In this document: piece after piece, positions 18,583 to 27,987 of the stretch
Position numbering within the stretch: the first letter of the stretch is position 1
Layout of the letters: each line of letters begins with the position of its first letter
Source of the DNA: Pandoraea faecigallinarum
Lineage (GTDB): Bacteria > Pseudomonadota > Gammaproteobacteria > Burkholderiales > Burkholderiaceae
Direction: 5' to 3'
DNA: 64,000 bases
Assembly (NCBI RefSeq): GCF_001029105.3
Contig: NZ_CP011807.3
Span: 2,108,001 to 2,172,000 of the forward strand
Position numbers and translations under genes: made by a program
The notes under the pieces: model-generated
What the model was told of the DNA's origin: nothing
The model's database searches: none
What the model saw: the letters and a program-made list of their open reading frames with translations, nothing else

Positions 18583-21519
18583 ATGGCGAGCATCAACGTA
18601 GCCCAATTTGCTGAAGAACTGAAAATGCCGGCCGGCGTGTTGCTGGAGCAACTCAAAGCCGCCGGTGTGGACAAACTCAGCGCCGACGATTCGGTGACGG
18701 AAGCCGACAAGGCCCGTCTGCTGGAGCACCTGCGCCGATCGCACGGCGCTGGCGACGGCGACAAAAAGAAGATTACTCTGACGCGTCGCCAGACCTCGGA
18801 AATCAAGCAGGCCGACGCGACCGGCAAGGCGCGGACGATTCAGGTCGAAGTGCGCAAGAAGCGCACCTTCGTCAAGCGCGACGACGTGGTCGAAGGCGCG
18901 GACAACGCGGCAGCGGCTGCGGAAGACGAAGCGCTTCGTCTGCGTGAGGAAGACGCACGCCGCGAAGCGGAGCGTCTGGCGGCGGAAGCTGCCGAGCTCA
19001 AGCGTCGCCAGGAGCAACTGGAGCGCGAAGAGGCCGAGCGTCGCGAACGCGAGGAAAAGGAAGCTGCCGAGCGCCGTGCGCGCGAGGAAGCGGAGCGTGC
19101 CGCGGCGGCTGCCAAGGCGGCTGAAGAGCAGAAGGCCAAGGCAGAAGCGAAGGCCGATGCCGACGCCGAAAAGCAGGCGCAGGCGGAAGCCGAAAAGATT
19201 GCCAAGGCCGAGGCCGACAAGGCTGCCGCAGCCCGGGCCGACGCCGAGCGCGAGCAGGCCCGCAAGGCCAGCGAAGAAGCCCGTGCGGCTGCCGAGAAGG
19301 CGAGCGCGGCGGCTGACAAGGCCCGCGCCGAAGAGGAGGCCATTCGCAAGCGCCGCGCGGCGGCCGAAGCCGAAGCACGCGCGATTCGCGAAATGATGAA
19401 TGCGCCGCGTCGTGTGCTGAAGGCGCCGGAGCCGGCCCCTGCGGCCGCGACGGCCAAGCCGGATGCCGCGAAGGGCACGCTGCACAAGCCGGCCAAGCCG
19501 GAAGGTGCCGCAGCCAAGCCGGCAGACAAGAAGCCGGCCGCAACGCCAGCTTCGACGACGGCTGGTGCCGCGGACAAGAAGGACAAGAAGCCGGGCGCCT
19601 GGCAAAAGGATACGGACAACCGCAACAAGCGCGGCGGTATGAAGACGCGCGGCGACACGAGCGGCGGTTCGGATGGCTGGCGTGGCGGTGGCCGTGGTGG
19701 CCGTCGTGGCGACCGTCACGCGCAGGACGACCGTCAGGCATTCCAGGCACCGACCGAACCGGTGGTGCGTGATGTGCACGTGCCGGAAACGATCAGCGTT
19801 GCCGATCTCGCGCACAAGATGTCCGTCAAGGCCGCGGAAGTCATCAAGCTGATGATGAAGATGGGCCAGATGGTGACCATCAACCAGGTGCTGGATCAGG
19901 AAACCGCGATGATCGTGGTCGAGGAACTCGGCCACCGCGCGATTGCTGCGAAGCTGGACGATCCGGAAACGCTGCTGGACCTCGGTAACGATGTGACGGA
20001 AGCCGAAGCGCTGCCGCGTCCGCCGGTTGTGACCGTGATGGGGCACGTCGACCACGGCAAGACCTCGCTGCTGGACTACATCCGTCGCGCCAAGGTGGCT
20101 TCGGGCGAAGCCGGCGGCATTACGCAGCACATCGGTGCCTATCACGTCGACACGCCGCGCGGTACGGTGACGTTCCTCGATACGCCGGGTCACGAGGCCT
20201 TTACGGCCATGCGTGCCCGCGGTGCGCAGGCAACGGACATCGTGATTCTCGTGGTCGCGGCGGACGACGGTGTGATGCCGCAGACGAAGGAAGCGATTGC
20301 CCATGCGAAGTCGGCCGGTGTGCCGATCGTGGTGGCGATCAACAAGATCGACAAGCCGGAAGCCAACCCGGACCGCGTGAAGCAGGAACTCGTGGCCGAA
20401 GGCGTGGTGCCGGAAGAGTATGGCGGCGATTCGCCGTTTGTGCCGGTGTCGGCGAAGACGGGGACGGGTATCGACGATCTGCTCGAGAACGTGCTCCTGC
20501 AAGCCGAAGTGCTGGAACTGAAGGCGCCGGTCGATGCCCCGGCCAAGGGTATCGTGATCGAAGCGAAGCTGGACAAGGGCAAGGGGCCGGTCGCCACGAT
20601 TCTGGTGCAATCCGGCACGCTCAAGCGCGGCGACATGGTGCTGGCGGGGCAGGCCTACGGCCGTGTTCGTGCCATGCTGGACGAAACCGGCAAGAACACG
20701 AAGGACGCAGGCCCGTCGATCCCGGTGGAAATTCAGGGTCTGTCGGAAGTGCCGGGCGCCGGTGAAGAAGTGCTGGTGGTCCAGGACGAACGCAAGGCGC
20801 GTGAAATCGCCCTGTTCCGTCAGGGCAAGTTCCGCGACGTGAAGCTGGCCAAGCAACAGGCCGCGAAGCTCGAGAACATGTTCGAGCAAATGGCCGAAGG
20901 CGAAGTCAAGACGCTGCCCCTTATCATCAAGGCAGACGTACAGGGTTCGCAGGAAGCGCTGGCACAGTCGCTCAACAAGCTCTCGACGCCGGAAGTGCGT
21001 GTTCAGATCGTGCACGCTGCGGTCGGCGGCATCAGCGAAAGCGACGTCAACCTGGCAACGGCTTCGAAGGCGGTCATTATCGGCTTCAACACGCGTGCGG
21101 ATGCGTTGGCGCGCAAGCTGGCCGAGTCGAACGGTATCGACATTCGTTACTACAACATCATCTATGACGCAGTGGATGAGGTGAAGGCGGCAATGTCGGG
21201 CATGCTGGCGCCGGAGAAGAAGGAAGAGATCACCGGGATGGTCGAAGTGCGTCAGACGTTCCGGGTGCCGAAGGTCGGCACGGTGGCCGGCTGTATGGTG
21301 CTCGACGGCTTCATCAAGCGTTCGTCTCACGTGCGCGTGCTGCGCGACAACGTGGTCATCTTCACGGGCGAGCTGGATTCGCTCAAGCGCTTCAAGGATG
21401 ACGTCAAGGAAGTCAAGTCAGGCTTCGAGTGCGGTCTGTCGGTGAAGAACTTCAACGACATTACGGAAGGCGACCAACTGGAAGCGTTTGAAATCACGGA
21501 AGTTGCGCGCTCGCTGTAA
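18583..21519 (+). CDS. infB: Translation initiation factor IF-2
   Basis: IF-2 is the GTPase that brings fMet-tRNA to the small subunit and joins the subunits. At 978 residues it is the long proteobacterial form. An N-terminal IF2-N module ([24 protein letters not shown]) is followed by a highly charged Ala/Glu/Lys coiled region (about 100-330), a second IF2-N module (about 400-450), and the G domain. The G domain carries GHVDHGKT at 487-494, DTPGHE and NKID. Beta-barrel and C-terminal tRNA-binding domains complete it. The long helical stretch explains the large open frames seen on the opposite strand. Confidence 0.97.
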   Translation: MASINVAQFAEELKMPAGVLLEQLKAAGVDKLSADDSVTEADKARLLEHLRRSHGAGDGDKKKITLTRRQTSEIKQADATGKARTIQVEVRKKRTFVKRDDVVEGADNAAAAAEDEALRLREEDARREAERLAAEAAELKRRQEQLEREEAERREREEKEAAERRAREEAERAAAAAKAAEEQKAKAEAKADADAEKQAQAEAEKIAKAEADKAAAARADAEREQARKASEEARAAAEKASAAADKARAEEEAIRKRRAAAEAEARAIREMMNAPRRVLKAPEPAPAAATAKPDAAKGTLHKPAKPEGAAAKPADKKPAATPASTTAGAADKKDKKPGAWQKDTDNRNKRGGMKTRGDTSGGSDGWRGGGRGGRRGDRHAQDDRQAFQAPTEPVVRDVHVPETISVADLAHKMSVKAAEVIKLMMKMGQMVTINQVLDQETAMIVVEELGHRAIAAKLDDPETLLDLGNDVTEAEALPRPPVVTVMGHVDHGKTSLLDYIRRAKVASGEAGGITQHIGAYHVDTPRGTVTFLDTPGHEAFTAMRARGAQATDIVILVVAADDGVMPQTKEAIAHAKSAGVPIVVAINKIDKPEANPDRVKQELVAEGVVPEEYGGDSPFVPVSAKTGTGIDDLLENVLLQAEVLELKAPVDAPAKGIVIEAKLDKGKGPVATILVQSGTLKRGDMVLAGQAYGRVRAMLDETGKNTKDAGPSIPVEIQGLSEVPGAGEEVLVVQDERKAREIALFRQGKFRDVKLAKQQAAKLENMFEQMAEGEVKTLPLIIKADVQGSQEALAQSLNKLSTPEVRVQIVHAAVGGISESDVNLATASKAVIIGFNTRADALARKLAESNGIDIRYYNIIYDAVDEVKAAMSGMLAPEKKEEITGMVEVRQTFRVPKVGTVAGCMVLDGFIKRSSHVRVLRDNVVIFTGELDSLKRFKDDVKEVKSGFECGLSVKNFNDITEGDQLEAFEITEVARSL

Positions 21520-21603
21520 CGCGATTTACGCAACGGATGTGGAATGGCCCACCAAGCCGGGGAAACCGGTGGCGTGGGCCATTGCATTACTAGCGAGTTT
21601 GTC

Positions 21604-22053
21604 ATGGCAAAGAAACGTGGCGTTCCCGGGCGGAATCTGCGCATCAACGATCAGATCCAGCGAGATCTGTCGGAGCTGATTCAGCGGGAAGTGAAGGACC
21701 CGCGTATTGGGCTGGTCACGCTGCAAAGCGTGGAAGTGACGCCCGATTACGCGCACGCGAAGGTGTTTTACACCACGCTCACCGGCGACCCGAAGGCGAC
21801 CGGCGAAGCGCTCAACGAAGCGGCCGGCTATCTGCGCAATCTGCTGTTCAAGCGGTTGCACATTCATACGGTGCCGACGTTGCACTTCCACTTCGATCAG
21901 TCTATCGAACGTGCCATCGAGATGTCGCGTCTGATCGACACGGCCAATGCGACGCGCGCGAAGGAAGACGCGCAAGCGTCCGGCGCGCCCGACGATGAAG
22001 CGCGCGACGCCGACGGCGACGATAGCGGCAACAAGAAAAACGACGGCAAGTAA
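21604..22053 (+). CDS. rbfA: Ribosome-binding factor A
   Basis: RbfA is a KH-fold factor needed for late 16S rRNA processing and cold growth. The protein starts with [26 protein letters not shown] and carries the family pattern [26 protein letters not shown]; it has 149 residues including an acidic tail ([20 protein letters not shown]). I chose the ATG at 21604 because the in-frame ATG 60 nt upstream adds residues foreign to the family. It lies 84 nt after infB and just before truB. Confidence 0.95.
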   Translation: MAKKRGVPGRNLRINDQIQRDLSELIQREVKDPRIGLVTLQSVEVTPDYAHAKVFYTTLTGDPKATGEALNEAAGYLRNLLFKRLHIHTVPTLHFHFDQSIERAIEMSRLIDTANATRAKEDAQASGAPDDEARDADGDDSGNKKNDGK

Positions 22054-22178
22054 GCGGTCGATTGACGACGCAGCCTGCCGGGCTGGTGCAAAGCGAGCCC
22101 GGCAGTATTGCGATGCCTGCGCACGGACGACGCGTGCGACGGGCAACTCCCCATGAATATCTCAAGCACTTCCCGCAC

Positions 22179-23165
22179 ATGACGGACCCGCGTTCGCAGG
22201 CACCCCGCCAAAAACTCCCTCGTTTTCCGCTCGACGGTGTATTGCTGCTCGACAAGCCGTTGGGGCTGTCGTCCAACGATGCGCTGATCAGAGCCAAGCG
22301 TTTGCTTCAGGCGTTGAAGGCGGGCCATACCGGCACGCTCGATCCCCTGGCGACGGGGCTGCTGCCGTTGTGTTTCGGCGAGGCGACGAAGTTTTCGCAA
22401 GACCTGCTCGAAGCCGACAAGACTTACGAGGCGCGTGTGCGTCTTGGCGAGACGACGACGACGGGCGATGCGGAAGGGGAGGTATTGCAAACGCGTCCCG
22501 TGACGGTGGACGAGGCAGCGATTCGCGCCGTCTTGCCGCGCTTCACGGGTTCGATTTCACAGGTGCCACCGATGTACTCGGCGCTCAAGCGCGACGGCAA
22601 ACCGTTGTATGAGTATGCGCGTGCGGGGCAGACCCTCGAGCGCGAGGCGCGCGCGGTCACGATCCATCGGCTCGAAGTGACCGAGTGTGCGTTACCGGCG
22701 GCGAATGAATTCACGTTTCGCGTGACATGCAGCAAAGGCACATACGTTCGCACGCTGGCAGAGGACATTGGCGAGGCATTGGGTTGCGGCGCGCATTTGC
22801 GCGCCTTGCGTCGTACGGCTGTCGGGCCGTTGACACTCGATGGCGCTGTGACGCTGGAAGACCTGAATGCGCTCGAACATGCGCAACGCGTGGAGAAACT
22901 CGCGCCGGTGGATGCGCTGCTGAAGTCGCTGCCTGCCGTGTGGCTCGACGACACGCTTGCGAAGCGCTTCAACCACGGACAGCGCTTGCGCCTGGACGAT
23001 GCGCGCTGCCCGCATGCGCTGCGCGCATGTGCGCACGCGCATGTCGGCATTGAAGTGAAGGTCTACGCCGAAGCCGCAGGCGACATGCCGGCCCGTTTGC
23101 TCGGCGTGGCCCGGCTCGATGGCGCGGGGTTGCTTACCCCGCAGCGATTGTTGAGGACGCAGTAA
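22179..23165 (+). CDS. truB: tRNA pseudouridine(55) synthase TruB
   Basis: TruB makes pseudouridine 55 in the T arm of tRNAs. The 328 residues carry the catalytic Asp55 in HTGTLDPLATGLLPLCFGEATKF, the YEARVRLGETTTTGDAEGE segment, and CSKGTYVRTLAEDIGEALG. The C-terminal PUA-like region begins near 240. I chose the ATG at 22179 (MTDPRSQAPRQKLPRFPLDGVLLLDKP); the open frame reaches back to 22062 but those codons do not look like TruB. It is the last gene of the rimP operon. No strong terminator is visible after it. Confidence 0.95.
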   Translation: MTDPRSQAPRQKLPRFPLDGVLLLDKPLGLSSNDALIRAKRLLQALKAGHTGTLDPLATGLLPLCFGEATKFSQDLLEADKTYEARVRLGETTTTGDAEGEVLQTRPVTVDEAAIRAVLPRFTGSISQVPPMYSALKRDGKPLYEYARAGQTLEREARAVTIHRLEVTECALPAANEFTFRVTCSKGTYVRTLAEDIGEALGCGAHLRALRRTAVGPLTLDGAVTLEDLNALEHAQRVEKLAPVDALLKSLPAVWLDDTLAKRFNHGQRLRLDDARCPHALRACAHAHVGIEVKVYAEAAGDMPARLLGVARLDGAGLLTPQRLLRTQ

Positions 23166-23318
23166 GCGACGTGCGCCGTTGAGCGTTGGTTTGGCGTTAT
23201 TTCTCGAGACTTTCGCTACGGTCCCGCTACGGTTCATTACTGTGCGCCTCGTCTAGCACGTCTCGCCCGTTGCCGGCACTGCGCGGCGCCTGCCGTGTTG
23301 TCGCGAATCGGTGGCGGG

Positions 23319-23528
23319 CTAGTCCACCGCACGGACACTGCTCGCAAATGGCTTGTTTTTCGCGTCGATCGAGACTTCGTATTCGACGAGTTGACCGCCT
23401 TTCAATGCTTGATGGCCGGATTCGATGAGGGTGGCCGGCGGGAGGAACACGTCCGCCCCGCCGTCGCTGGGTGTAATGAAGGCGATTCCTCTGACGGGAT
23501 CAAGCCATACGACCGTTCCTCGTGCCAT
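23319..23528 (-). CDS. Divergent cold-shock-domain protein
   Basis: A 69-residue protein of cold-shock-domain length (MARGTVVWLDPVRGIAFITPSDGGADVFL). The fold signature GTVxWxxxxxGxxFITPxDGGxDVF is clear, but RNP1 reads RGIAFI instead of KGFGFI and RNP2 reads VFLPP instead of VFVHF. Several of the aromatic nucleic-acid-stacking residues are therefore missing. It may bind RNA weakly or differently. AGGAG lies 7 nt before the ATG. It is the downstream member of a three-gene cluster on the minus strand (24242 to 23319). Confidence 0.85.
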   Translation of the reverse strand: MARGTVVWLDPVRGIAFITPSDGGADVFLPPATLIESGHQALKGGQLVEYEVSIDAKNKPFASSVRAVD

Positions 23529-23675
23529 GGCGCATCTCCTGTTCAACGGCACAGATCACACGCAATCGGGCCGAAGGTGATCTGTCTGATCTGCCAGGGG
23601 CAGATAGGGCGGCGTGATCGATTCGTTACCGGTTCGCTATCGGTTCGTTACCGATGACGCGCTACCCATAAGTTA

Positions 23676-23834
23676 TCACTCGGTTTTCGGCGGCGGCGCC
23701 GGCTGGGACGTGGTTTCACTCAATGGCGGCTCGGGAACCGGAAATAGTTGGTCATACAGATTTTTCCGGATGTCGATGTCGCACTTCATTGTTTTTTCGT
23801 TTCCCGCCAATGCTTCGCGTTCCTCGTCAGTCAT
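23676..23834 (-). CDS. Small hypothetical protein, 52 residues, between two cold-shock genes
   Basis: I do not recognise this gene. It has a near-perfect ribosome binding site (AAGGAGGTGA, 6 nt before the ATG at 23832-23834) and reads MTDEEREALAGNEKTMKCDI, continues DIRKNLYDQLFPVPEP, and ends in a Pro/Thr-rich tail closing PAPPPKTE. It has no membrane segment or signal peptide; the N-terminal half is predicted helical and acidic, the tail disordered. One cysteine is present. It sits between a canonical and a divergent cold-shock-domain gene in the same orientation. A small regulator or RNA-associated factor is possible, but that is inference from position only. Confidence 0.7.
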   Translation of the reverse strand: MTDEEREALAGNEKTMKCDIDIRKNLYDQLFPVPEPPLSETTSQPAPPPKTE

Positions 23835-23969
23835 GATTCACCTCCTTGGAAGGGACTTGCCGGACACGGAACGGATGAAGCACAACGCTCTGGCACCCGC
23901 GTCCAGCTGACGCTGCGCATAGCCATGCGCAGACGGGACCATTGGATCACTCGGGCACTCGCGCGTTAA

Positions 23970-23985
23970 CTGTCAACGTTGACAG
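23970..23985. promoter_or_regulatory. Perfect 16-bp palindrome CTGTCAACGTTGACAG
   Basis: A perfect dyad in the 198-nt gap between the canonical cold-shock gene (ending 24033) and the 52-codon gene (starting 23834). It contains TTGACA on both strands, so it could be an operator, a -35 region on either strand, or both. No good -10 follows at 17 bp on the minus strand. Confidence 0.5.
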
Positions 23986-24032
23986 GGGATAGCGAAAGGG
24001 GAAGGAAATTGCAGGACAGGGGCACGACCCTT

Positions 24033-24242
24033 TCAGCCGGAGGGTTCCCGAACGTTCATCGCGAGCAGGTAGGCGTCGCCATGGGTGACGTCGTATTCGA
24101 CGATCTGGCCTGTCTGGAGCGCCGACTTGCCCGGAATGCAAATCTGGGTGTCATGGACGAAAACGATTTCGCTGCCATCGTCTGGGGTGATGAACCCGTA
24201 CCCCTTTTCCGGGTAATAACGCTTGACGGTTCCGCGCGGCAT
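24033..24242 (-). CDS. Cold-shock-domain protein
   Basis: A 69-residue cold-shock-domain protein, MPRGTVKRYYPEKGYGFITP at the start, with an intact RNP1 (KGYGFI) and RNP2-like VFVHD. Such proteins bind single-stranded RNA or DNA and melt secondary structure; not all are cold-induced. GAGAG lies upstream of the ATG at 24242. It is the first of the csp-sORF-csp trio on the minus strand. Confidence 0.9.
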   Translation of the reverse strand: MPRGTVKRYYPEKGYGFITPDDGSEIVFVHDTQICIPGKSALQTGQIVEYDVTHGDAYLLAMNVREPSG

Positions 24243-24358
24243 GTTTTGCTCTCTTTCGAAACGGCAAATCGAACGCAATTCCCTGAATTTCCGATGCGCT
24301 CCGCGCGGACGGGATCGCGGCGCACAGACTCACATCGTCGTCGCAGGAATTGGAGAGA

Positions 24359-24853
24359 TCAGTTTGTGACGTTCTCCGGCTTTAACTCGACGATGGCGTC
24401 AAGTGCCGCCTTCACGTCCATCGCGTATTTGGCCAATGCCTTCTGTTCGTCGGTTTTCGGCTCGAACGACGGCACGCCAACCGGGTGGTTGCTCTCGTCG
24501 ACCGCGACGAACACCATCAGGCAATCGGTCGTTTGACGCAACTCGCCCCACTTCGGATCGCCCGCGTGCACCGAGACGTGGATGTGCATGCTCGTGCGTC
24601 CCGTCGCCACGATGCGCGCGCGCAGTTCCACCAGATTGCCAACGAGGATCGGGCGGCGAAAGCGGATGTTGCCCACGCTGACCGTCACGCAATAGCGCCC
24701 CGACCAGGTGGCGGCGCAGGCGTAGGCCACTTCGTCGATCCATTTCATGAGCGAGCCGCCATGCACCTTGCCGCCGAAGTTGACGGCGGCCGGCTCGGCC
24801 AGAAAGCGGAAAGTGACTTCGGAACGTTCAAGCGGGTTCTGGGGGGTATTCAT
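24359..24853 (-). CDS. Acyl-CoA thioesterase, YciA-like hotdog fold
   Basis: A 164-residue hotdog-fold protein with the YciA/acyl-CoA-hydrolase pattern GGKVHGGSLMKWIDEVAYACA (residues about 27-47), whose Asp is the catalytic residue in this family. VGNIRFRRPILVGNLVELRARIV follows. It should hydrolyse acyl-CoA to free acid and CoA in the cytoplasm; chain-length preference cannot be read from sequence. ATG at 24853. It stands alone, followed by the cold-shock cluster 116 nt downstream. Confidence 0.9.
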   Translation of the reverse strand: MNTPQNPLERSEVTFRFLAEPAAVNFGGKVHGGSLMKWIDEVAYACAATWSGRYCVTVSVGNIRFRRPILVGNLVELRARIVATGRTSMHIHVSVHAGDPKWGELRQTTDCLMVFVAVDESNHPVGVPSFEPKTDEQKALAKYAMDVKAALDAIVELKPENVTN

Positions 24854-25011
24854 GATGTATTTTGTGGCTGACGAATAATGCCTTCCCGGCCCTCGTCCGG
24901 CGTTCGACGCTGTGCACGTCGGGCTCGGGGATGCGCAATGATACTGCGATTGCGTGAGCCTTGCCGCTGCCGTGCCCGGGGCAGCCGTCGCGGTGCGTGA
25001 GACAACGCCAT

Positions 25012-25040
25012 AAAAAAACCCCGCCAGCTTCAGCGGGGTT
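25012..25040 (-). terminator. Terminator of the efflux operon
   Basis: On the minus strand, AACCCCGC (pairing 25017-25024 with 25033-25040) forms an 8-bp perfect stem followed by a T run. It ends transcription of emrB 66 nt after its stop codon. Confidence 0.85.
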
Positions 25041-25106
25041 CAAGAAGTGCCCGGTAGTACAGAGCAGGGTCGGGCACTCGGGGGGAAGCCGGTTGCGCCG
25101 GCAGGC

Positions 25107-26657
25107 TCAGTGCGCGCCGGCTGCGGCGTCACCGCCGCCGCCACCACGTATGGGGCGCGTGATCCACACCATCGCGATCATCAGCACGAACAGCACGGCC
25201 GAGATCCAGAAGATGTCGTTTGCGCCGAGCATCGCCGACTGCTGCGTGACCAGCCGGTCGAGGTAACCATGTGCCTGCGGCGTCGACATGCCGAGCTGGT
25301 TGAGCGTCTGCACCGAGCCGCCGAACGTCGGATCGTATGGCGTGAGGTTCTCCGTCAACTGTGCGTGGTGCAGCGAGATGCGATTGTCCCAGACGGTCGT
25401 CGCAATCGACGTGCCCACGGCACCGCACGTGATCCGTACGAAGTTCGACAGACCCGCGGCCGCCGGAATGCGATGCCCCGGCAGCCCCGACAGGATGATG
25501 GCCGTGAGCGGAATGAAGAACATCGACATCGGCACGCCTTGCAGGAAGGTCGGAATCATCAAGGTGCGGGTATCGACCAGCGTGTTGAAGTGCGAACGCA
25601 TCAGGAATACGAGAGCGAACAGCAGGAACGATACGGTCACGACCCAGCGGGCATCGAGCTTCGGCAGGAACTTGCCGATGAGCGGCGACAGAATGATGGC
25701 GAACAGCCCGACCGGCGCCATTACCAGACCGGCTTCCGTTGCGGTATAGCCCAGATAGATCTGAAGCCACTGCGGCAGGATCACCAGATTGCCGAAGAAC
25801 AGGCCATAGCCGACGGAAATGGCGATCACGCCGCCGGTGAAGTTGATCCGCTTGAAAAGCGTGAGGTCCACCACCGGGTGCTTCTCGGTTATTTCCCACA
25901 CGACGAAGAAGCAGAACGACACCAGCGCCACGAGTGCCAGCACGACGATCGTCGACGAATTGAACCAGTCGAGTTCCTTGCCCTTGTCGAGCATCACCTG
26001 CAACGAACCGACCCACAACACAAGCAACGCCAGCCCGACGGTATCGATCGGCTTGCGATGTGTCGGTGTCTCACGCTTGGCGTAAATCAGCCAGGTGACG
26101 TATGCGGCGGCGATACCGACCGGGACGTTGATGTAAAAAATCCACGGCCAGTGGTAATTGTCCGAGATCCATCCACCGAGAATCGGACCCATCACCGGGG
26201 CGACGAGCGTCGTCATGCCCCATAACGCAAGCGCCATCGAACTCTTTGCGGGCGGATAGCTCGAGAGCAGCAACGATTGCGAGAGCGGGATCATTGGCCC
26301 GGCCACGGCGCCTTGCAGCACGCGTGCGGCGAGCAGGATTTCGAGCGTCGGCGCCATGCCGCACAGCCACGAAGCCAGCACGAACAGCAGGATCGACGAG
26401 ATGAACAGCCGCACCGCGCCGAAGCGTTCCGTCAACCAGCCCGTGAGCGGCACCGAAATGGCATTGGCGACGGCAAACGACGTAATCACCCATGTCCCTT
26501 GGCTCGATGAAACACCGAGGTCGCCGGAGATGGCCGGAATCGATACGTTGGCAATCGATGTGTCGAGCACGTTCATGAACGTGGCGAGCGACAACGCGAT
26601 GGTGCCGAGTACCAGCTGCCCCCCCGACAGAGGGGCAGGAGCGTTTTGAGTTGCCAT
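25107..26657 (-). CDS. emrB: Drug:proton antiporter, DHA2 family (EmrB type)
   Basis: A 516-residue inner-membrane major-facilitator exporter with about 14 membrane segments (the DHA2 hallmark). It carries motif A-like GWLTERFGAVRLF near residues 58-70 and the DHA2 motif-C segment LGPILGG (read here as APVMGPILGGWISDNYHWPW). The first segment contains LDTSIANVSIPAISGDLG, typical of EmrB/QacA. It should work with the adjacent HlyD-type adaptor and outer-membrane factor to pump hydrophobic drugs across both membranes. It is the last gene of the operon. Confidence 0.95.
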   Translation of the reverse strand: MATQNAPAPLSGGQLVLGTIALSLATFMNVLDTSIANVSIPAISGDLGVSSSQGTWVITSFAVANAISVPLTGWLTERFGAVRLFISSILLFVLASWLCGMAPTLEILLAARVLQGAVAGPMIPLSQSLLLSSYPPAKSSMALALWGMTTLVAPVMGPILGGWISDNYHWPWIFYINVPVGIAAAYVTWLIYAKRETPTHRKPIDTVGLALLVLWVGSLQVMLDKGKELDWFNSSTIVVLALVALVSFCFFVVWEITEKHPVVDLTLFKRINFTGGVIAISVGYGLFFGNLVILPQWLQIYLGYTATEAGLVMAPVGLFAIILSPLIGKFLPKLDARWVVTVSFLLFALVFLMRSHFNTLVDTRTLMIPTFLQGVPMSMFFIPLTAIILSGLPGHRIPAAAGLSNFVRITCGAVGTSIATTVWDNRISLHHAQLTENLTPYDPTFGGSVQTLNQLGMSTPQAHGYLDRLVTQQSAMLGANDIFWISAVLFVLMIAMVWITRPIRGGGGGDAAAGAH

Positions 26658-26694
26658 GAGATGTCAAAGGGGGTGGGGGGCACCCCCCTCCGAT

Positions 26695-27927
26695 TTACAG
26701 GGGACGTGCGCGGGCCGGCTGATTGCGCGTGTCGCTGGCACCGCCTGCGTTCGACGCAGCGGCACCGGCGTTCTCGGTGATGATCCTGGCGACGATGTCG
26801 TCGGCGTCGTGGCCGACCTTGTCGTACACGTCGGTCGAATACACCGGCAGGGCGGGCGCTTCGCCCAGTTCCTTGCCGTCGGTGTTGCGCACGTTCACCT
26901 TGACCTGCATCGACAGACCGACGCGCAGCGGGTGTTGCTGTAATTGCTTCGCATCGAGCGCGATACGCACCGGCAGACGTTGCACCACCTTGATCCAGTT
27001 GCCCGTGGCGTTCTGCGCCGGCAGCAGCGAGAAAGCGCTGCCCGTGCCTGCGGAGAAGCCTGCCACCGTCCCCTTGTATTCGACGGCCGAGCCGTACACG
27101 TCGGCGGTGAGTGTCACCGGCTGACCGACACGCATATGCGCGATCTGCACTTCCTTGAAGTTGGCGTCGACCCACACTTCGTTGAGCGGCACGAGCGCCA
27201 TCAGCGGCGCGCCGGTCGCCACGCGCTGGCCGACCTGCACCGAGCGCTTGGCGACGTAGCCGTCCACCGGTGCGGGGATCGACGTACGGGCGTAGTCGAG
27301 ATAAGCGGCGCGGACCTTGGCCGCGGCTTGCTGCACGTTCGGATGCGTGGTCACCGAGGTCTTGTCGGTAAGCGCCTTGTTCGAGACGAGCTGTGCACGG
27401 GCCTGTTCGAGCGCGGCTTGCGCCGACTTCACGGCATCCTGCGCATGCGCCAGTTCTTCGCGCGATACGGCGCCGGTTGCGATGGCCATCTCGCGGCGCT
27501 TCACGTCCGCTTGCGCCTTGGTAAGTTCCGACTCGCGCATGGCGACAGTGGCGGCGTAGGCGTCGTTATTCACGAAATACGTGCGCACCTGACGTACCGT
27601 CTGCGCCAGATTGGCTTCGGCTTGCAGCAGCGAGACACGGGCGTCGGTCTGGTCGAGCGTGACCAGGGGCTGACCGGCCTTGACCATCTGTGTGTCGTCT
27701 ACCTTCACGCCAGTGACGGTGCCCGCCACCTGCGGCGTGATCTGCACCACGTTGCCCGCGACGTAGGCGTCGTCGGTGTCTTCGTAATAGCGCGCATACA
27801 GTGCGTAGTAAGCGCCGTAGCCGATGGCCGCAATGGCGATGACGGCCGTCAGCGTCAGCATCATGCGGCGACGCTTGCCATTGTTTTGCGTCGGCTGGGC
27901 AGGCGCTTGTTGTTGATTCTCGCTCAT
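26695..27927 (-). CDS. emrA: Membrane fusion adaptor, HlyD/EmrA type
   Basis: A 410-residue periplasmic adaptor. One membrane anchor lies near residues 21-45 (MMLTLTAVIAIAAIGYGAYYALYARYYEDTDDAYVAGN), followed by the lipoyl/coiled-coil hairpin (residues about 90-210) and the beta-barrel domain with PVDGYVAKRSVQVGQRVATGAPLMALVP. It links EmrB to the outer-membrane factor. Two ATG codons stand side by side (27930 and 27927); GGAG spacing favours the second. A G/C hairpin (GGGGGG-TG-CCCCCC on the minus strand) lies in the 37-nt gap to emrB. Confidence 0.94.
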   Translation of the reverse strand: MSENQQQAPAQPTQNNGKRRRMMLTLTAVIAIAAIGYGAYYALYARYYEDTDDAYVAGNVVQITPQVAGTVTGVKVDDTQMVKAGQPLVTLDQTDARVSLLQAEANLAQTVRQVRTYFVNNDAYAATVAMRESELTKAQADVKRREMAIATGAVSREELAHAQDAVKSAQAALEQARAQLVSNKALTDKTSVTTHPNVQQAAAKVRAAYLDYARTSIPAPVDGYVAKRSVQVGQRVATGAPLMALVPLNEVWVDANFKEVQIAHMRVGQPVTLTADVYGSAVEYKGTVAGFSAGTGSAFSLLPAQNATGNWIKVVQRLPVRIALDAKQLQQHPLRVGLSMQVKVNVRNTDGKELGEAPALPVYSTDVYDKVGHDADDIVARIITENAGAAASNAGGASDTRNQPARARPL

Positions 27928-27987
27928 CATTTGCTCCGTACTAATCTCTCAATGTGCTTTTGACGTTTGTCTTGTTTTGTGTGGCGC

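Noticed and set aside
18544..21330. A 928-residue open frame on the minus strand opposite infB
   Set aside because: It mirrors the codon bias of infB in a high-GC genome; residues are His/Arg/Leu/Phe-rich with no family motif and no ribosome binding site.
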